The notes beneath the pieces are model-generated. The model searched no databases. It was not told the DNA's origin and saw only the letters and a program-made list of their open reading frames with translations. Below, piece after piece: positions 22,290-33,596 of a stretch of 64,000 nt of DNA (the stretch's first letter is position 1; each line of letters begins with the position of its first letter). The position numbers and the translations under genes are program-made. Source of the DNA: Massospora cicadina (Eukaryota > Entomophthoromycota > Entomophthoromycetes > Entomophthorales > Entomophthoraceae); assembly GCA_022478985.1 (NCBI GenBank), contig JAKSZP010005626.1, forward strand, positions 28,187 through 92,186, in the 5' to 3' direction.

Positions 22290-23726
22290 CTAAAGTGAAG
22301 GTTTCCCCATTGTACCTTAGGTGCAATGGGGGTGGGCCCCCACACCCACCAGCCTCTTCTAGGTCCCCATGGGCTTTTACAGCAGTGCGGGTGTTAGCAG
22401 CAATGCTATTGGGTTTTTGTTGATTTTTGCAGAAAAAGTTGTTTTGGCTTTGGCCTTTGCTTTTTTGTTTTCCTGACAGACAAATTTTTTGCGGTGCAGA
22501 TGAGTTTGGTGCACCGTTGAGCGGGTCAAAAAAATATTTTTCAGTTGGGATAGGTCCCAAGTCAGTTTCAACTGGAGCTTGGGTGCAGCGATTGAGTGAG
22601 ATTGAATCTCCCATCAGATTCCTCAGATTGAGTGGCCTTCAGAATGGGCTTCCCAATCTGATTGGTTGATGGATTCCTGAGTTGCTTCCACCATGAAGGT
22701 TTCCATGTCCTCCTGGCATTGTGAGTGTGGGATAGCGGTGGTGGCCTTGGCCATTTCCTTGGCCGCGGCCCTATGGGCCTGCTTGGCCTTCTTCGATTCC
22801 TGTGGGGAGATGGGCTTTACCAATAGGTAGCAGCCTTGTGCTCCCCTGGGAAAGCCTCCTTGGTACTTGCAGTTGGTTCGCAGTGCGCCTCTCCATTGGC
22901 CATGGCCGCTGAGGGGTGCTCTTGGAATGTGACGCCCTCCTTGATGGGGCATGCGTGTGCCTTATGGCCAATGTGCATCACAGTGGGTGCAAATGGGGGC
23001 GCGCTGTCCACGGTCACCCAGAATGGGGGTGGTATGCCCTGCGATATCAATAAAAGTGGAGTGTGGGATCTGGGTTAGGTCCTTCATGATCTCCTCAGTT
23101 GGGGTCAGAACTGCGATGGCTTTGCTGGTGCACAGGTGTGGCATCAGCGTGAAGCGTTGCATTTCAAAAGATTGTATTTCTCTGTATATGGCGAGACCAT
23201 CTCTCAGGTGTTATTCCAAAGTGTCACATTTTACTGTAGTAGGCAAAAAGTCAAACGTGAGAAAAATTTGGTTTGATTTTGTCCATCTGGTGCATTTGGT
23301 TTTGATGACCCATTTCCCTTTGGGGAGGTTGACCACTATGCGCACCGCTGCAGCCTCGTCTGCTGCTATTTTTGCTTTCAAAACCTAGGTCCAGCCAACT
23401 GCGCAACATGGAATGAGGTGCAACGTACACCGCGGTCAGGAAAATTATTTGTACATCTTCACAAAATTTTCACATAAGGCCGTTTTTTGGATGTCCAGAT
23501 ACACATGGACTCCAAATTCCACCGACAAAAGTGGCTGGGAGTGTGGCGTGTTGATGTACTGGTTGCATCATGCTTGCCACGTGAGTATCTCCGGGGAAAT
23601 TGTGACCGCCAGTTTTTTGAGATTTTTGTCTATTCCACCAGATTCTCTGGGGCGTTTTCAAACGTTGGAGGCCGCGGGCCTTCCGCCTGCTCCTCTTACC
23701 TTGCTTGCCCAACTGCTCCCTGACAT
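22290..23726 (-). pseudogene. LINE-a ORF1, copy 3
   Basis: The start is the ATG at 23726, matching copies 1 and 2. The region near 22950-23050 holds the zinc-knuckle block, here damaged (TVMHIGHKAHACPIKEG), so the first Cys pair is out of frame. A following piece (22952-22623) keeps the basic region with AHRAAAKEMAKATTAIPHSQ. The last part (22614-22290) contains DLEEAGGCGGPP and ends at TAG two bases before the ORF2 ATG. The role is as for the other ORF1 copies. Multiple frameshifts are present. Confidence 0.8.
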
Positions 23727-23832
23727 GGGCGCAGACTAATCTCCTCTGTGAGATTATCAAACTAGATTTAGTCTTGAATTTAATAGGTTGCAAAAGTGTT
23801 TGCAACGAGAAAAAAAGTCCTAAATCATCATC

Positions 23833-24941
23833 TTGATTGAAGAAGGAGAGCAGCTGATGATGGCTAATTCTAAGATATTAGAACAAAATAGCAAGTTTAC
23901 CATCAAGGCCATAACAAGAGCTGAAGCCCTGAAAAGCTCGAAGAGTCTGCTATTGAAGTTCAGAAGACAGGGAATTCTTTCAGAAGGAGTGTGACTAAAG
24001 TGGAAGTAGTGATACAGACAGTCTGCGTCATAACTGTACTAGACACTGGTGCACTTGTCAACATATTGTAGTTTAAATTAATAAAGTTATTAAGTTTATT
24101 CCTGACTTTAACTACAACATAAAATAATTATCAGATGGACCCAAAATAATTAACGCTTTAGGAGCCTACTAGGTTTTACCACTATGCTTTTAGAAGATGG
24201 TTCTAGCGGCCTCAGCAGTGGTCTTGGTTAATGGCTACTACAATTTTACTAATTTTGATGCAGTTTCACTGTGAGTTTTAAAGCCAAGATTAAGCCTGAC
24301 CAAGTAACGTGAGTATTCTGAGCTACCAATGCCACTTATGTTTAAGAACAAGGAAGCTAAACCATAAAAGCAACAGACATGTTTAATTAAGACCAATCAG
24401 TTTACCATATTCATTTCACCTTTACAGAGAAGGGTGTATAGAAATTACCCTCATCAATAAGAGCAAAAAAGGCCTTTCAATGAGAACTAGAGAAGGCATG
24501 GAGATCAGACCAGGGGACTAACTATGGATAACCCTATCAATTAGAGTGAAGATACCAACATATTCTATTTTGGAAGTTTATAGCTATGAGGGTTTCCACA
24601 AACAGGAGCCAAGAGTTTTACCTGGCTTATGTGATACCAACTATTTGGAAGAGTTGAAGGGCATATTAAAATATATTGCAACCCAGTCAATAAGATTAGA
24701 GAAAGGACAGATTATTTCACAGGCCTGACTGACCAGTTGCAATTATACTGAGTCAGTACTTGACATAGAAAACTTTTTTAAACTAGGGTTTGGATATTTG
24801 ACCCCAAACAAAAGAACAAACTGGAAGAGCTATTGTACGAGTTTAGGGGTATCTTTAGCACTGAGTTTAAAGAGTATGAGCTCTGTAAATGAAAAATCCA
24901 CAAGAAGGATGTTAGATCAGCTATTCCATTTAATTCAAAAC
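23833..24941 (+). pseudogene. Gypsy A1 protease and RT N-terminus
   Basis: After LINE-a copy 3 the Gypsy A1 frame resumes. Near 24030-24070 the frame reads VITVLDTGALVNIL and then a stop, a retroviral-type aspartic protease active site (DTG) with its following hydrophobic strand. Open pieces at 24546-24728 and 24798-25133 follow. Near 24840-24890 GVSLALSLKSMSS lies in one frame and an FSTEFKEYELCK-like segment in another, typical of the region just before RT. The first RT block is cut at 24946 by Chromo-1 and resumes at 30835. Stops are frequent. The assignment rests on DTG and domain order. Confidence 0.65.
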
Positions 24942-24946
24942 CCTAC

Positions 24947-25731
24947 TGTGACAGTTGAGGTTTATCCTCAACATCACATTGCCCTGATTTTTGATAAGAC
25001 AGGACAAGCTGGTGTGGAGGATAGAGGGAGTGAGAGAGCATTAGTCTTGGCTAGACCCCAGGTTGAGACTAAGATTGGGGAAGGACAGCGGTTAGATGTT
25101 TCATCAGGCCTGGGGTCGAACCAAATGGTTTGAAGTGGTGATTTCTAGGTTAAAGGTGGATTCAAATCAGAATTGGAACGATTCTTGGGTATGGTCGTTC
25201 AGACACTATGGAATTCAATCCAGCCTAAAACAATTGAGGTTTGCTTATGGCATGTTTAAAAAGAAATAACATCAGGTATAGAGAATGAGCTTGATCAATG
25301 CTTGCTGCAGAGAGCTATAGAAGATAGGACTTGAGAATGGGAGGTTCTCTAGTTCCGTTTTCTATCAACTTGCCTAAATATATCAAATGAAGCCGCTACT
25401 AAACCTTACTTATTTTTATTTTTGTCTTCCGAGGTTTATATTGATAGATTAAATCTAACAGCGGCCATTTTTGGCATATATGAACAAGAGTTGGACTTTA
25501 AGAGCGAGATAGGGAAGGCGATTCCCTCCTTATACACCTCGTCTTGGACTCAGGGCATGTTGCTGGGGGTAAGAATACCCACAACTGTCCTCCAAGGGGT
25601 ATTTATCCGTTGCTCCTGTAGCACATGCACCAGAAGAATGGTCTCGGGGATCTTTTCTTCCCTTTGGTCATTGACTTGGGCCCTGCTTCCACATTCATTC
25701 ATGGCTCACTGGAAGGAGCCAGTGCTTTGCA
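24947..25731 (+). repeat. Chromo-1 5' LTR
   Basis: 785 bp, starting TGTGACAGTTGAGG and ending GTGCTTTGCA. It is similar throughout to the right LTR at 30046-30829. It sits directly after CCTAC. Confidence 0.93.
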
Positions 25732-25888
25732 TTAAACGGAACTCATTTACTTTCCTGTCATTTTGGAGGCAAGCAAAAGAGGTGTCAAAAGCAGTTGTGT
25801 TCCCTGTGTGGTATCACCATACCGCAACGCTTTTAATGGTGATATTTTCAGCAGTGTTTTTGCTTCATGAGGTATACCAGGTGCTAGA

Positions 25889-26710
25889 ATGTGTATCCTG
25901 GAGTGGTGGGAAAGTGGTAGGACCGGTGAAGGTTGGAGTAAAGATTTCATCAATGCTAAGTTCAGAGGATTTGGAGAGATCCACCAGACTTTTGGCCGGG
26001 TTCAGTTCCAAGGGCGGTTGATGAAGGCTTCTGGGGGTGAGGATTCGTTTGCTTTACAGTTAAAGAAGGTTTTGGTGACCTTTCTCGTGAAGCTTTCAAA
26101 CTGGGTACGTGAACTTTTGGAGCAGCAGGTGGGGTTTCCTGACTCAACAGAGGAGTGTTTGAACTTGATTGACCGAGCAGCATGTTTAGATGAGGCACAA
26201 GATTCAGCTTGGTCAGCTTTGCTACAGTACAGTCTGGGGAGGAAGTCTGTGGGATGAATATAGTCAGATAATTCATGCACCAGAAAAAGCATCTAGGGCA
26301 TCAGAGTCCCAGCTTCCTCGAATGCTCTGTCAGAATTTGCAGGCTGATTTGTTATTGGCAATGGCAGCTGTGCGTCCTGCAGCGATGTTGGAGGAAGAGA
26401 TGGCCTTGGCCTTGCAGGTGGAGCGGCAGGTGGCCTTGGCTCAGGCTCTCAAAGAGTTGATGCGGTTCTCAAGTAGTTTTCATGGGAAAGAGGCAATGAG
26501 ACGAGCAAGTTCGGAGCCTGTGTGCAGCCCAAAGGGGTTCAGGTATGTGGAGGAGGAAGGAAAGGGTCAGGGGGAGCCTGGGAGGGCGTCAAATATCTGG
26601 GGGCAGCAATGGTTGAAGCCCCAGCTCAGGTCCCTGAGGCCCCAAATAAGAAGAAGAATGCTTCTTATAATTTCTGCAAAAAGCCAGTGTCCCAGAATAA
26701 ATCGCTTCCA
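25889..26710 (+). pseudogene. Chromo-1 gag remnant
   Basis: The interior just after the 5' LTR should encode gag. The open frame 25889-26257 (with LSNWVRELLEQQVGFPDS) and the frame 26190-26741 (with a Glu/Ala/Leu-rich helix, AAMLEEEMALALQVERQVAL) overlap, so one frameshift is needed. At about 26650-26700 a frame reads ASYNFCKKPVSQNKSLP, which fits a CX2CX4HX4C knuckle of the NFCKKPGH type with Tyr, Val/Ser and Lys in place of key residues. The reading frame in the first half is uncertain. Function as gag is inferred from position and the knuckle trace. Confidence 0.55.
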
Positions 26711-29700
26711 TTGTTTTATTCATATTTGTTTCTACCCGTAGAAGTGCAGAAAGGTCCTGGGAAGAAGGAGTGTGGAAAGTTCCTAGCCCTGGCGGACACT
26801 AGGGCTGATAATAGTTATGTGGATGAGGAGTGGGAAAGAAGATGTGGATTGAGGTGCAGGAGGATGTATTTGTGGTGTTGGAGGATGCCACCAAGAGGAC
26901 TGCAGTCTGGAAGTTGCAGGCCAATATCCTGTTGAGACAAGGCTCAGATGAGTTTTAGGAAGAATTTCATGCTGTGGCTCATTTGTCTCACCCAGTGGTG
27001 CTGGGGATGAGATGGTGGCACCAATTTCATCCGCAATTTGATATGATGAAGGGGAAAGTTCTCTTGTCTCCTGAAAGCTCAGATGTGTGAGAGTGGGAGT
27101 TCCAGTTCCAGGGGTCATCAGGGAAACGAATGGGGGAATATTTTCAGTCGCGCCATTAAAGGCTTGCCAGAGGAGTACCAGGAGTTTGCATCAGTGTTTG
27201 AACCTAAGGGTGAGGCGCCCTTCTCATCTACAGGGGACTTTGCATTTAGTTTCTGGTTTAAAGAAGGCTCTGAGTTGTCAAGGGGATGTCCAGTTAATTA
27301 TTGACCTCTCATTCTCAGGAGGCTCTTGATAAATATGTCCATAAGATGCTAGTTTAGGTTTTATTGTGCCATCTAAGTCGTCTGTGGTTTCATCAGTGTT
27401 GCTGGTGCCAAAGGCGAGTGGAGAGCTACGTCCTTGTGTGGACTTCCGGCACCTTAATGCATTGACAGAGCCTGACCCTTATTCAATGCCACTCCTGGAA
27501 GACATTCTAACCATGATCTTGGGGTGTGTATTGTTCACCAAATTTGATCTGGTTGACTCTTTCAATCAGATTCCAGTGTGGCCAGAGCACCAGAAGTATA
27601 CCGCGTTTAAGTGTCACTTGGGGAATTTTGAGTATTGGGTTATGCCATTTGGGCTGCGTAACGCCCCAGCAGTTTTCCAACGCATGATTGATTGTGCGTT
27701 GGGTGATTTGGTGGGTAGGTGTTGCGTTTCCTATATGGATGATATTCTGATATTTTCCAGGTCGATGTAAGATCATGTGAGGGATGTAAGGAGTGTTCTG
27801 GAGGTGGTAAGCCAGGCGTGCCTGAAGTTGAAGCCATCCAAGTGTGAGTTTAATAAGGATTCAGTGCCTTTCCTGGGAAATGTGGTTTTCCAGGAGGGGT
27901 TAGCAATATGTCCTGATAAACTGCGAGAAGTGAAGGAATGGAAGGCCCCCAGAAATTGGACTGAAATGCGGAGTTTTTTTGGAGTAGTGAACTTTGTAAG
28001 GAGGTTTTCAAGAATTTAGCTGAGTGGGCTGTGCCACTGACAAGGTTGACTGGGAATGTACCTTTCGTTTGGGGGGGATACTGAGGAAAGGGCTTTCCAG
28101 TGGGTGAAGACCAGTCTGCTGACAGCCCCAGTTATGGCCCATCTTGACCCCAACAGACCGTTTGTAGTAGAGACAGATGCTTCAAACTTTGCACTTGGAG
28201 CGGTGCTATTGCAGGAGGGTAAAGACGGGGTTGAGCACCCTGTCTGTTACTTCAGCAGGAAGATGGTGCCCGCTGAGACAAATTACCCAGTCTACGACAA
28301 GGAACTTTTGGCAATAGTGGCGGCATTAGGGAGTGGCAACACCACCTGTTGTATGCCAGGCATCCAGTTGTGATCCAGACTGATCATCAAGCCTTAGAGT
28401 ATTATAAGTCCCCACGTCTGATGAATCAGAGACAGGCCCGGTGGCACTTAGATTTGGTTCAGTATGACTTACAGATTGAGTATAAGCCAGGAAAACAGAA
28501 TATCTTGCCATATTTGCTGAGTTATGATTCAGGGTTGGTGTTCTCTGAGGAGGAGTTGAGAAAGTTTAACACAGCTACATTGTTGCCATTGAGTTTGTTT
28601 GCATTGATCCAGGGTTGGAGAGAAGGAATCTCAGGAAGAATTTGGACTGCACAGCGGAGGAGTGAGTTTGGCCAGCGGATCTTGGATGAGACAAGAGAAG
28701 GGGAGGCGAGCAAGAAACATGTGGGGTTCTCAGTCCAGGGAGGTCTTATCAGGCATGAAGGATGGATCTGGGTTCCAGTGATGAGTTTACAGCAGGAGGT
28801 GTTAATAGCTAACCAGGATTATCCTTTTGCTGGACATCTAGGTGGGGAGAAGACACTGGAATTGATTTTTCAACAGTATTCATGGAGGGGAGTGGGTGCT
28901 GAAGTACGGCAGTATGTGGAGCGATGTGCGGTGTGTGCCAGGTCAAAGTCCCACCATATGGCGCCAGGAGGTAAATTGAAGCCGCTTCAGATTCCTTCTA
29001 GGCCATGGGACTCTGTGAATGTGGATTTTATCACGGGGTTGCCCAAGTCCCAGGGGATGGATGCCCTTATGGTTGTGGTAGATCGCCTGCCAAAGTATGC
29101 AGAGTTTTTCCCTTGATGGTCAACCATCTCTGCAAAGGTAGCAGGTCAGATTTTTATAAATAAGGTCTTTTCCTGACATGGGGTACCAGAGGAGACTGTT
29201 CCAGACCGAGGTCCACAATTCACATCTAGGTTCTGTTTACATCTGTTAAGAAACTTGAAGATAAAGGCATCCCGTTTATCAGCTTACCATCCCCAATCAG
29301 AAGGCCAAACTGAGAGGGTAAATCAAATATTGGAACAGTATTTGAGGTGCTATGTCTCAGGGTGGCAGGATGATTGGGTGGTTTGGATGAAGCTGGCGCA
29401 ATTTAAATATAACAACCACAAGCATTCTTCCACAGAAATGACCCCATTTTTCGCAAAACATAGTCAGCACCCAGAGGTTATGGGGCCTCAGGAGTAGGGT
29501 CGGAATCCAGCAGCAGATGAGTTGTTATGTGAGACTTGAGATACCTTAATGCTCCTGAGAAGGAATCTAGAGGAAGCAGTTGTGGCTCAGAAGAGTAAAG
29601 CAGATAGGCATTGGTCAGAGGGGAGCGTTTATAAGAATGGCGAATGGGTCTTAGTAAATGCTCGGAACTATGCCATACCTGTGAGGAGCCGGAAGTTGGG

Positions 29701-30045
29701 GCCAGTGGCGTTGGGCCCATACCCAATAGTGAGAGTGGTGAACGAGGTGGCGTTTAAGCTGAAGTTTCCAGAGGGTTCATGGTCTTATCCAGTGTTGCAT
29801 GTGTCACAGCTCAAACCATTCTTGGGGCAGCCGCCTGAGAAGGCCTCCCCTCTGTTTCCAGATGAAGGGAGGCTGAGGATTATGAGTTGGAGGATATCCT
29901 GGACACAAAGATGGCGCAGGATCATAGGTCATTTTTGGTTCATTGGAAAGGTCATCCAGTAGAGGAGGCCACATGGCAGACGTCCAGAGATTATTCCCGG
30001 TGTCCTGAGAAGATCCAAGAGTTCTTCTTGTCTAGGTGGGGGTGA
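26711..30045 (+). pseudogene. Chromo-1 pol (PR-RT-RNase H-IN-chromodomain)
   Basis: The protease site near 26790-26820 reads ALADTRADNSYVDEEW, so the Gly of D(T/S)G is Arg. RT (27366-28019) has VDFRHLNALTEPDPYSMP, MPFGLRNAPAVFQRM and the active site YMDD. RNase H (28120-28500) has ETDASNFALGAVLLQE, YDKELLAI and QTDHQALEYYKS across one frameshift near 28340. Integrase (28740-29480) has AGHLGGEKT and CAVCAR but Gln where the first zinc His is usual; the DDE residues are in NVDFITGLP, PDRGPQFTS and SEGQTERVNQ, with a stop near 29116. The GPY/F module reads LGPYPIVRVVNEVAFKL (29690-29810). A chromodomain follows at 29872-30042: YELEDILDTK, FLVHWKGHPVEEATW. The stop TGA (30043-30045) touches the 3' LTR. 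Confidence 0.93.
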
Positions 30046-30829
30046 TGTTACAGTTGAGGTTTATCCTCAACACCATATTGCCCTAATCTTTGATAAGACA
30101 GGACAAGCTGGTTTGGAAGATAAAGGGAGTGAGAGAGCATTAGTCTTGGCTAGACCCCAGGTTGAGACTAAGACTAGGGAAGGACGGCAGTTAGATGTTT
30201 CGTCAGGCCTGGGGCAAAAAAAAATGGTTTTGAAGTCGGTGGTTTCTAGGTTAAAAGTGGATTTAAATCAGAATTGGAACGGTTCTTGAGTATGGTTGTT
30301 CAGACACTACGGAATTCAATACAAACTAAAACAATTGAGGTTTTCTTATGGCATGTTTCAAAAGAATTAACATCAGGTATGGAGAATGAGCTTGATCTAT
30401 GTTTGCTTCAGAGAGCTATAAGAGATAAGACCTGAGAATGGAAGGTTTTCTAGTTCCGTTTTCTATCAACTTGCCTAAATATATCAAATAAAGCCGTTCC
30501 TAACCTTACTTATTTTTTACTATCTTCCGAGGTTTATATTAATAGATTTAATCTAACAGCGGCCATGTTTGGCATATATGAACAGGAGTTGGACTTTGAA
30601 AGCGAAATAGGGAAGGCTATTGCCTCCCTACACACCTTGTATTGGAGTCAGGGCATGTTGCTGGGGGTAAGCATGCTCGCAACTATCCTTCAAGGGGTAT
30701 TTATCCGTGGCTCCTGTAGCACATGCACCAGAAGAATGGTCTCAGGGATCTTTTCTTCCCTTTGGTCATTGACTTGGGCCCTGCTTCACAATTCATTCGT
30801 GGCTCACTGGAAAGAGCCATTGCGTTACA
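30046..30829 (+). repeat. Chromo-1 3' LTR
   Basis: 784 bp, starting TGTTACAGTTGAGG and ending GCGTTACA, then the target duplication CCTAC. The purine-rich AGGTGGGGGTGA just upstream is a plausible polypurine tract and overlaps the end of pol. Confidence 0.93.
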
Positions 30830-30834
30830 CCTAC

Positions 30835-32213
30835 TGCCACTTGAAAACTAAAGATGCCACTATCACCAAGGACTAAGTCAACTAAAAAAAGATGGACTGA
30901 TCAGACCTTTAAAGAGTCCTTAGAATTCTGTGCTATTGCTAGTACATAAGAAAGATGAGACTCACTGCATAGTCATAAATTACTTCTAATTAAACTAAGT
31001 AATTAAGAAGGACATTTACTTGCTTCCTTGCATAAATGATGCCTTGAAAATCCTGGAAGATCATGTTATTTCTCTGCAGCGAAACAGGGCAGTGAATACT
31101 GGTAGATGAAGACTCACAAAGTGATCAAGAAAAGTGCTTCTTGATCATCAGTCAAGAATTTTTCAAGTTAGAAAGAATAATTAAAGGGCTATGAAACGCC
31201 CCTTCCACCTTCCAATGCGCAAGAGACCAAATAATTGAAGATCTCAAGCAAATCAGTGTGCTGATATATCTGTACAATTTACTGTGTTTAGCTAAACCTT
31301 TCAAGAACATCTCCAACACCTCCTAAAAGTCTTTAGTGGTCTGCATCTCTAAACTTAAAACTGAACCAAAGCAAATATACCTTATTGAAGAGACAGCTGG
31401 TCTTTTAGGAATAAAATTAGTCTAATAGAATCACGCCCTATGAAGGAAAGGTCAAAGCAATTATGGCAATGGAGCTATCCAAGAGCATGTGGGACATCCA
31501 GGTCTGCCTCAGGATGGTGGGGGTATTACTAGCAGTTTATACTCCATTTTTTAGGACTTGGCTTCACCCCTCACCTACCTGCTGATGAAAAAACTAATTT
31601 TGAGTGGAGTCTGGAGAAAGAGCAGGCCTTTGGGGAGCTAAAGACGAGATTAGTAGAGGCACAAATCCTGGTCTACTCAGATTTCACCAAGATCTTTTCT
31701 CTATACACTGATGTTAGTGATGTTGGGCTTGGAGAAAAGCTTGCCCAACTGGATGAAAAAGAAGTGGATCACCTTATAGAGAACTAGTCAAAAGTGTTTA
31801 CCAAGGCCAAAAGCACTATACTTTAACGGAGAGGAAGTGCTTAGCGGTTAATAAAGCAATGAAACATTTCTGACCTTACCTGTATGCAGCACACTTAAAA
31901 TTGTGACAGATAATTCATACCTTCGCGGGTTAAAGAATATAAAAGATCTAGATAGACACCTTACCAGATGGGCAGTACTGCTCTAAGGATACGATTTTGA
32001 AATCATACATCAAGCAGGAAACAAGCACCTTTATTCTGATAGACTGCCATGATTGCTTTTTTTCCAACTACAAATTCCAGAAAGTGATTTACTGTACAAA
32101 CTAATAAGGCTAATGGAGGAAACATGGAAGTATGAAAAAGATGATGTGAAGGCTGTCTTGAAAAGGTGCTCCAATTATACATGGCATGGTGATGAAAACA
32201 TTTTTTAAGAAAA
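30835..32213 (+). pseudogene. Gypsy A1 RT (continued) and RNase H
   Basis: The A1 pol resumes directly after the Chromo-1 target duplication. Fragments in shifting frames include KKDGLIRPLK (30885-30915), VLIYLYN in place of the usual YxDD strand (near 31260-31280), FKEHLQHLLKVFSGL (31300-31345) and LNQSKYTLLKR with FLGIKL (31360-31420). RNase H traces follow: LYTLMLV/TDVSDVGLG near 31700, and DNSYLRGLKNIKDLDRHLTRWA (in two halves) near 31910-31980, then HQAGNKH. The protein is beyond repair, with stops every few dozen codons. The assignment rests on motif order and the flanking A1 parts. Confidence 0.65.
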
Positions 32214-32231
32214 TTAATAATAATTGGTACC

Positions 32232-32517
32232 AGGGGGAGGATACCCAAGTGGTAGAATATACATCCTCTACCACTGCCTCCCCAATTTTGATCCCAGTAA
32301 TGGACTTTGGGTAGGGGGCGATTATGACTCTGTTGGTTTTGCACACCAATGCCCCAAACTGAGATATCAAATAGCAAAGGCGGTCCATGGAGTTCCTGGA
32401 CTATCATATGCTGCGCATGGAGGTTTTCAAGGGTTTATACTCCTTTTCCATTTTCTTCACTTCCCTTCATCAGTGCATTATTATCCCAAGTCAGCCCACC
32501 TCATATAAAAAAATAAA
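32232..32517 (+). mobile_element. tRNA-related SINE inserted between RNase H and IN of Gypsy A1
   Basis: A 286-bp insert has a pol III-like head: TACCCAAGTGG (32242-32252) fits the A box and ATTTTGATCCC (32285-32295) fits the B box, 32 bases apart as in tRNA genes. It ends in an A-rich tail (ATAAAAAAATAAA, up to 32517). A degenerate direct repeat of about 16 bp ending TTGGTACC flanks it (32216-32231 and 32518-32533). It interrupts Gypsy A1 pol, which continues with integrase on the right. No coding capacity is seen. The parent tRNA is not identified. Confidence 0.6.
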
Positions 32518-32533
32518 GATATTATTTGGTACC

Positions 32534-33590
32534 CATACATCAGACCAAGCGACTGAATGAAACTTGTAATGAAAACACACAAACACATTGCTCAAGTCAG
32601 TTTCATTAACGTTGGTATACATGGATATTGGTTATATTGGGAGTCCATGTCTAATGAAGTACACCAGGCCTTAGAAATGTGCATACTTTGCATGAGAGTT
32701 CATCTGCGGAGAAACTTTTGAGTTCAAATCAATCTAATAAACATCCCCATTCAGCAATGTGCTCATTGAAATAGTGGGACTGCTTCTAATTGCCTTTAGT
32801 GGAGTAAAATTCTTACTCAAAGCCATTGGCCACTTTACTAAATGTGTCAAAGCATCATTGGTCAAGACGTACACCATTAAATCAACCGCCTGATTCTTAT
32901 ACAATAAAGTATTATCTATACATAGATGTCTTCAAGTCTTGCTTTATGAAAATGTTGAAAACTTCATATCAAATGTCATGAAAAGATGAATGGACTAAGT
33001 TGGAGTGAAGCAACAAATACCACTATCTACACAACATCTTGTAATGGTAACGTGGAGCGTGTAAATGGATCCTTAGGAGGTATACTAAAGAAGATGGCCC
33101 TCATCTATAAGTTATAATGGGATTAGTTGCTGCCTTCTGTACTGTTGGCTTATAGGTTAAGTCACCACAGGGTGATTGTAAAGTCACAATTTAAGGCCCT
33201 GTATGGACAAGAAACAGCATTACCACCCTGTTAGCCCCTACCACTACGCAGACCAAAAGAACCTGCCGCCTGGAAGTTATCAACAAGAGCTAGCAGATGA
33301 AAAATAAGAATACAATTAAAGCTTTAAGCAACATAGAGTCAATACCTCCAAAGCCAACATGAGTGTCAGCGTCAGGCTAGTCTACCAGAACTCAGCATGG
33401 GCGACAAAGTACTGTTTTACATCCTACAGGGAAGGACAGCCAGAGAAACTTAAGGCCATCTGGACTGGTCTTACAACTGCCTTGGCTAAATGAGGAGCCA
33501 AATACTCAATATAGGATGATGAAACTTACTTAGTTTTTGGTAGAGTACATGCCCAGACTTAAGGTCATTCTCACAGTCTCATATTGGGAG
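32534..33590 (+). pseudogene. Gypsy A1 integrase
   Basis: The A1 pol resumes after the SINE. Blocks visible across frames are AQVSFINVGIHGYWLYWESM and LCMRVHLRRNF (zinc-domain end), FTKCVKA (near 32840) and GNVERVNGSLGGILKKMAL (33050-33115), which corresponds to the region of the catalytic Glu. LLPSVLLAYRLSHHRVI and FKALYGQE (33125-33215) follow. The C-terminal SH3-like part includes GDKVLFYILQG (33390-33430). The PPT-like TTGGGAGGCTAAT is directly before the LTR at 33597. Many stops. Confidence 0.65.
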
Positions 33591-33596
33591 GCTAAT

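Larger units (their letters stand above)
18561..23818 (-). mobile_element. LINE family a, copy 3, complete with target duplications
   Basis: A full-length minus-strand LINE of 5.26 kb. A 14-bp direct repeat, CCTAAATCATCATC, lies at 18547-18560 and 23819-23832. The 3' end reads GCAATAAATTTAAAATTT on the minus strand and the 5' leader ends with the GTTGCAAAAGTGTTTGCAA block, as in copies 1 and 2. It sits between the gag and protease parts of Gypsy A1. ORF1 and ORF2 are both frameshifted. Confidence 0.92.
24947..30829 (+). mobile_element. Chromo-1: complete Ty3/Gypsy chromovirus, TSD CCTAC
   Basis: A 5.88-kb LTR retrotransposon. The LTRs (24947-25731 and 30046-30829) start TGT and end CA. The flanking 5-bp duplication CCTAC is exact (24942-24946 and 30830-30834). 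The interior encodes a gag remnant, protease, RT, RNase H, integrase, a GPY/F module and a chromodomain, in that order. It is inserted into the RT N-terminus of Gypsy A1, whose reading resumes at 30835. It is among the best-preserved elements in the window but has several stops and frame changes. No convincing tRNA-type primer site (TGG...) directly follows the 5' LTR. Confidence 0.95.

Noticed and set aside
26783..27118. Minus-strand open frame of 111 codons over the Chromo-1 protease region.
   Set aside because: It opposes the protease/RT frames, has no motif and a low-complexity composition.
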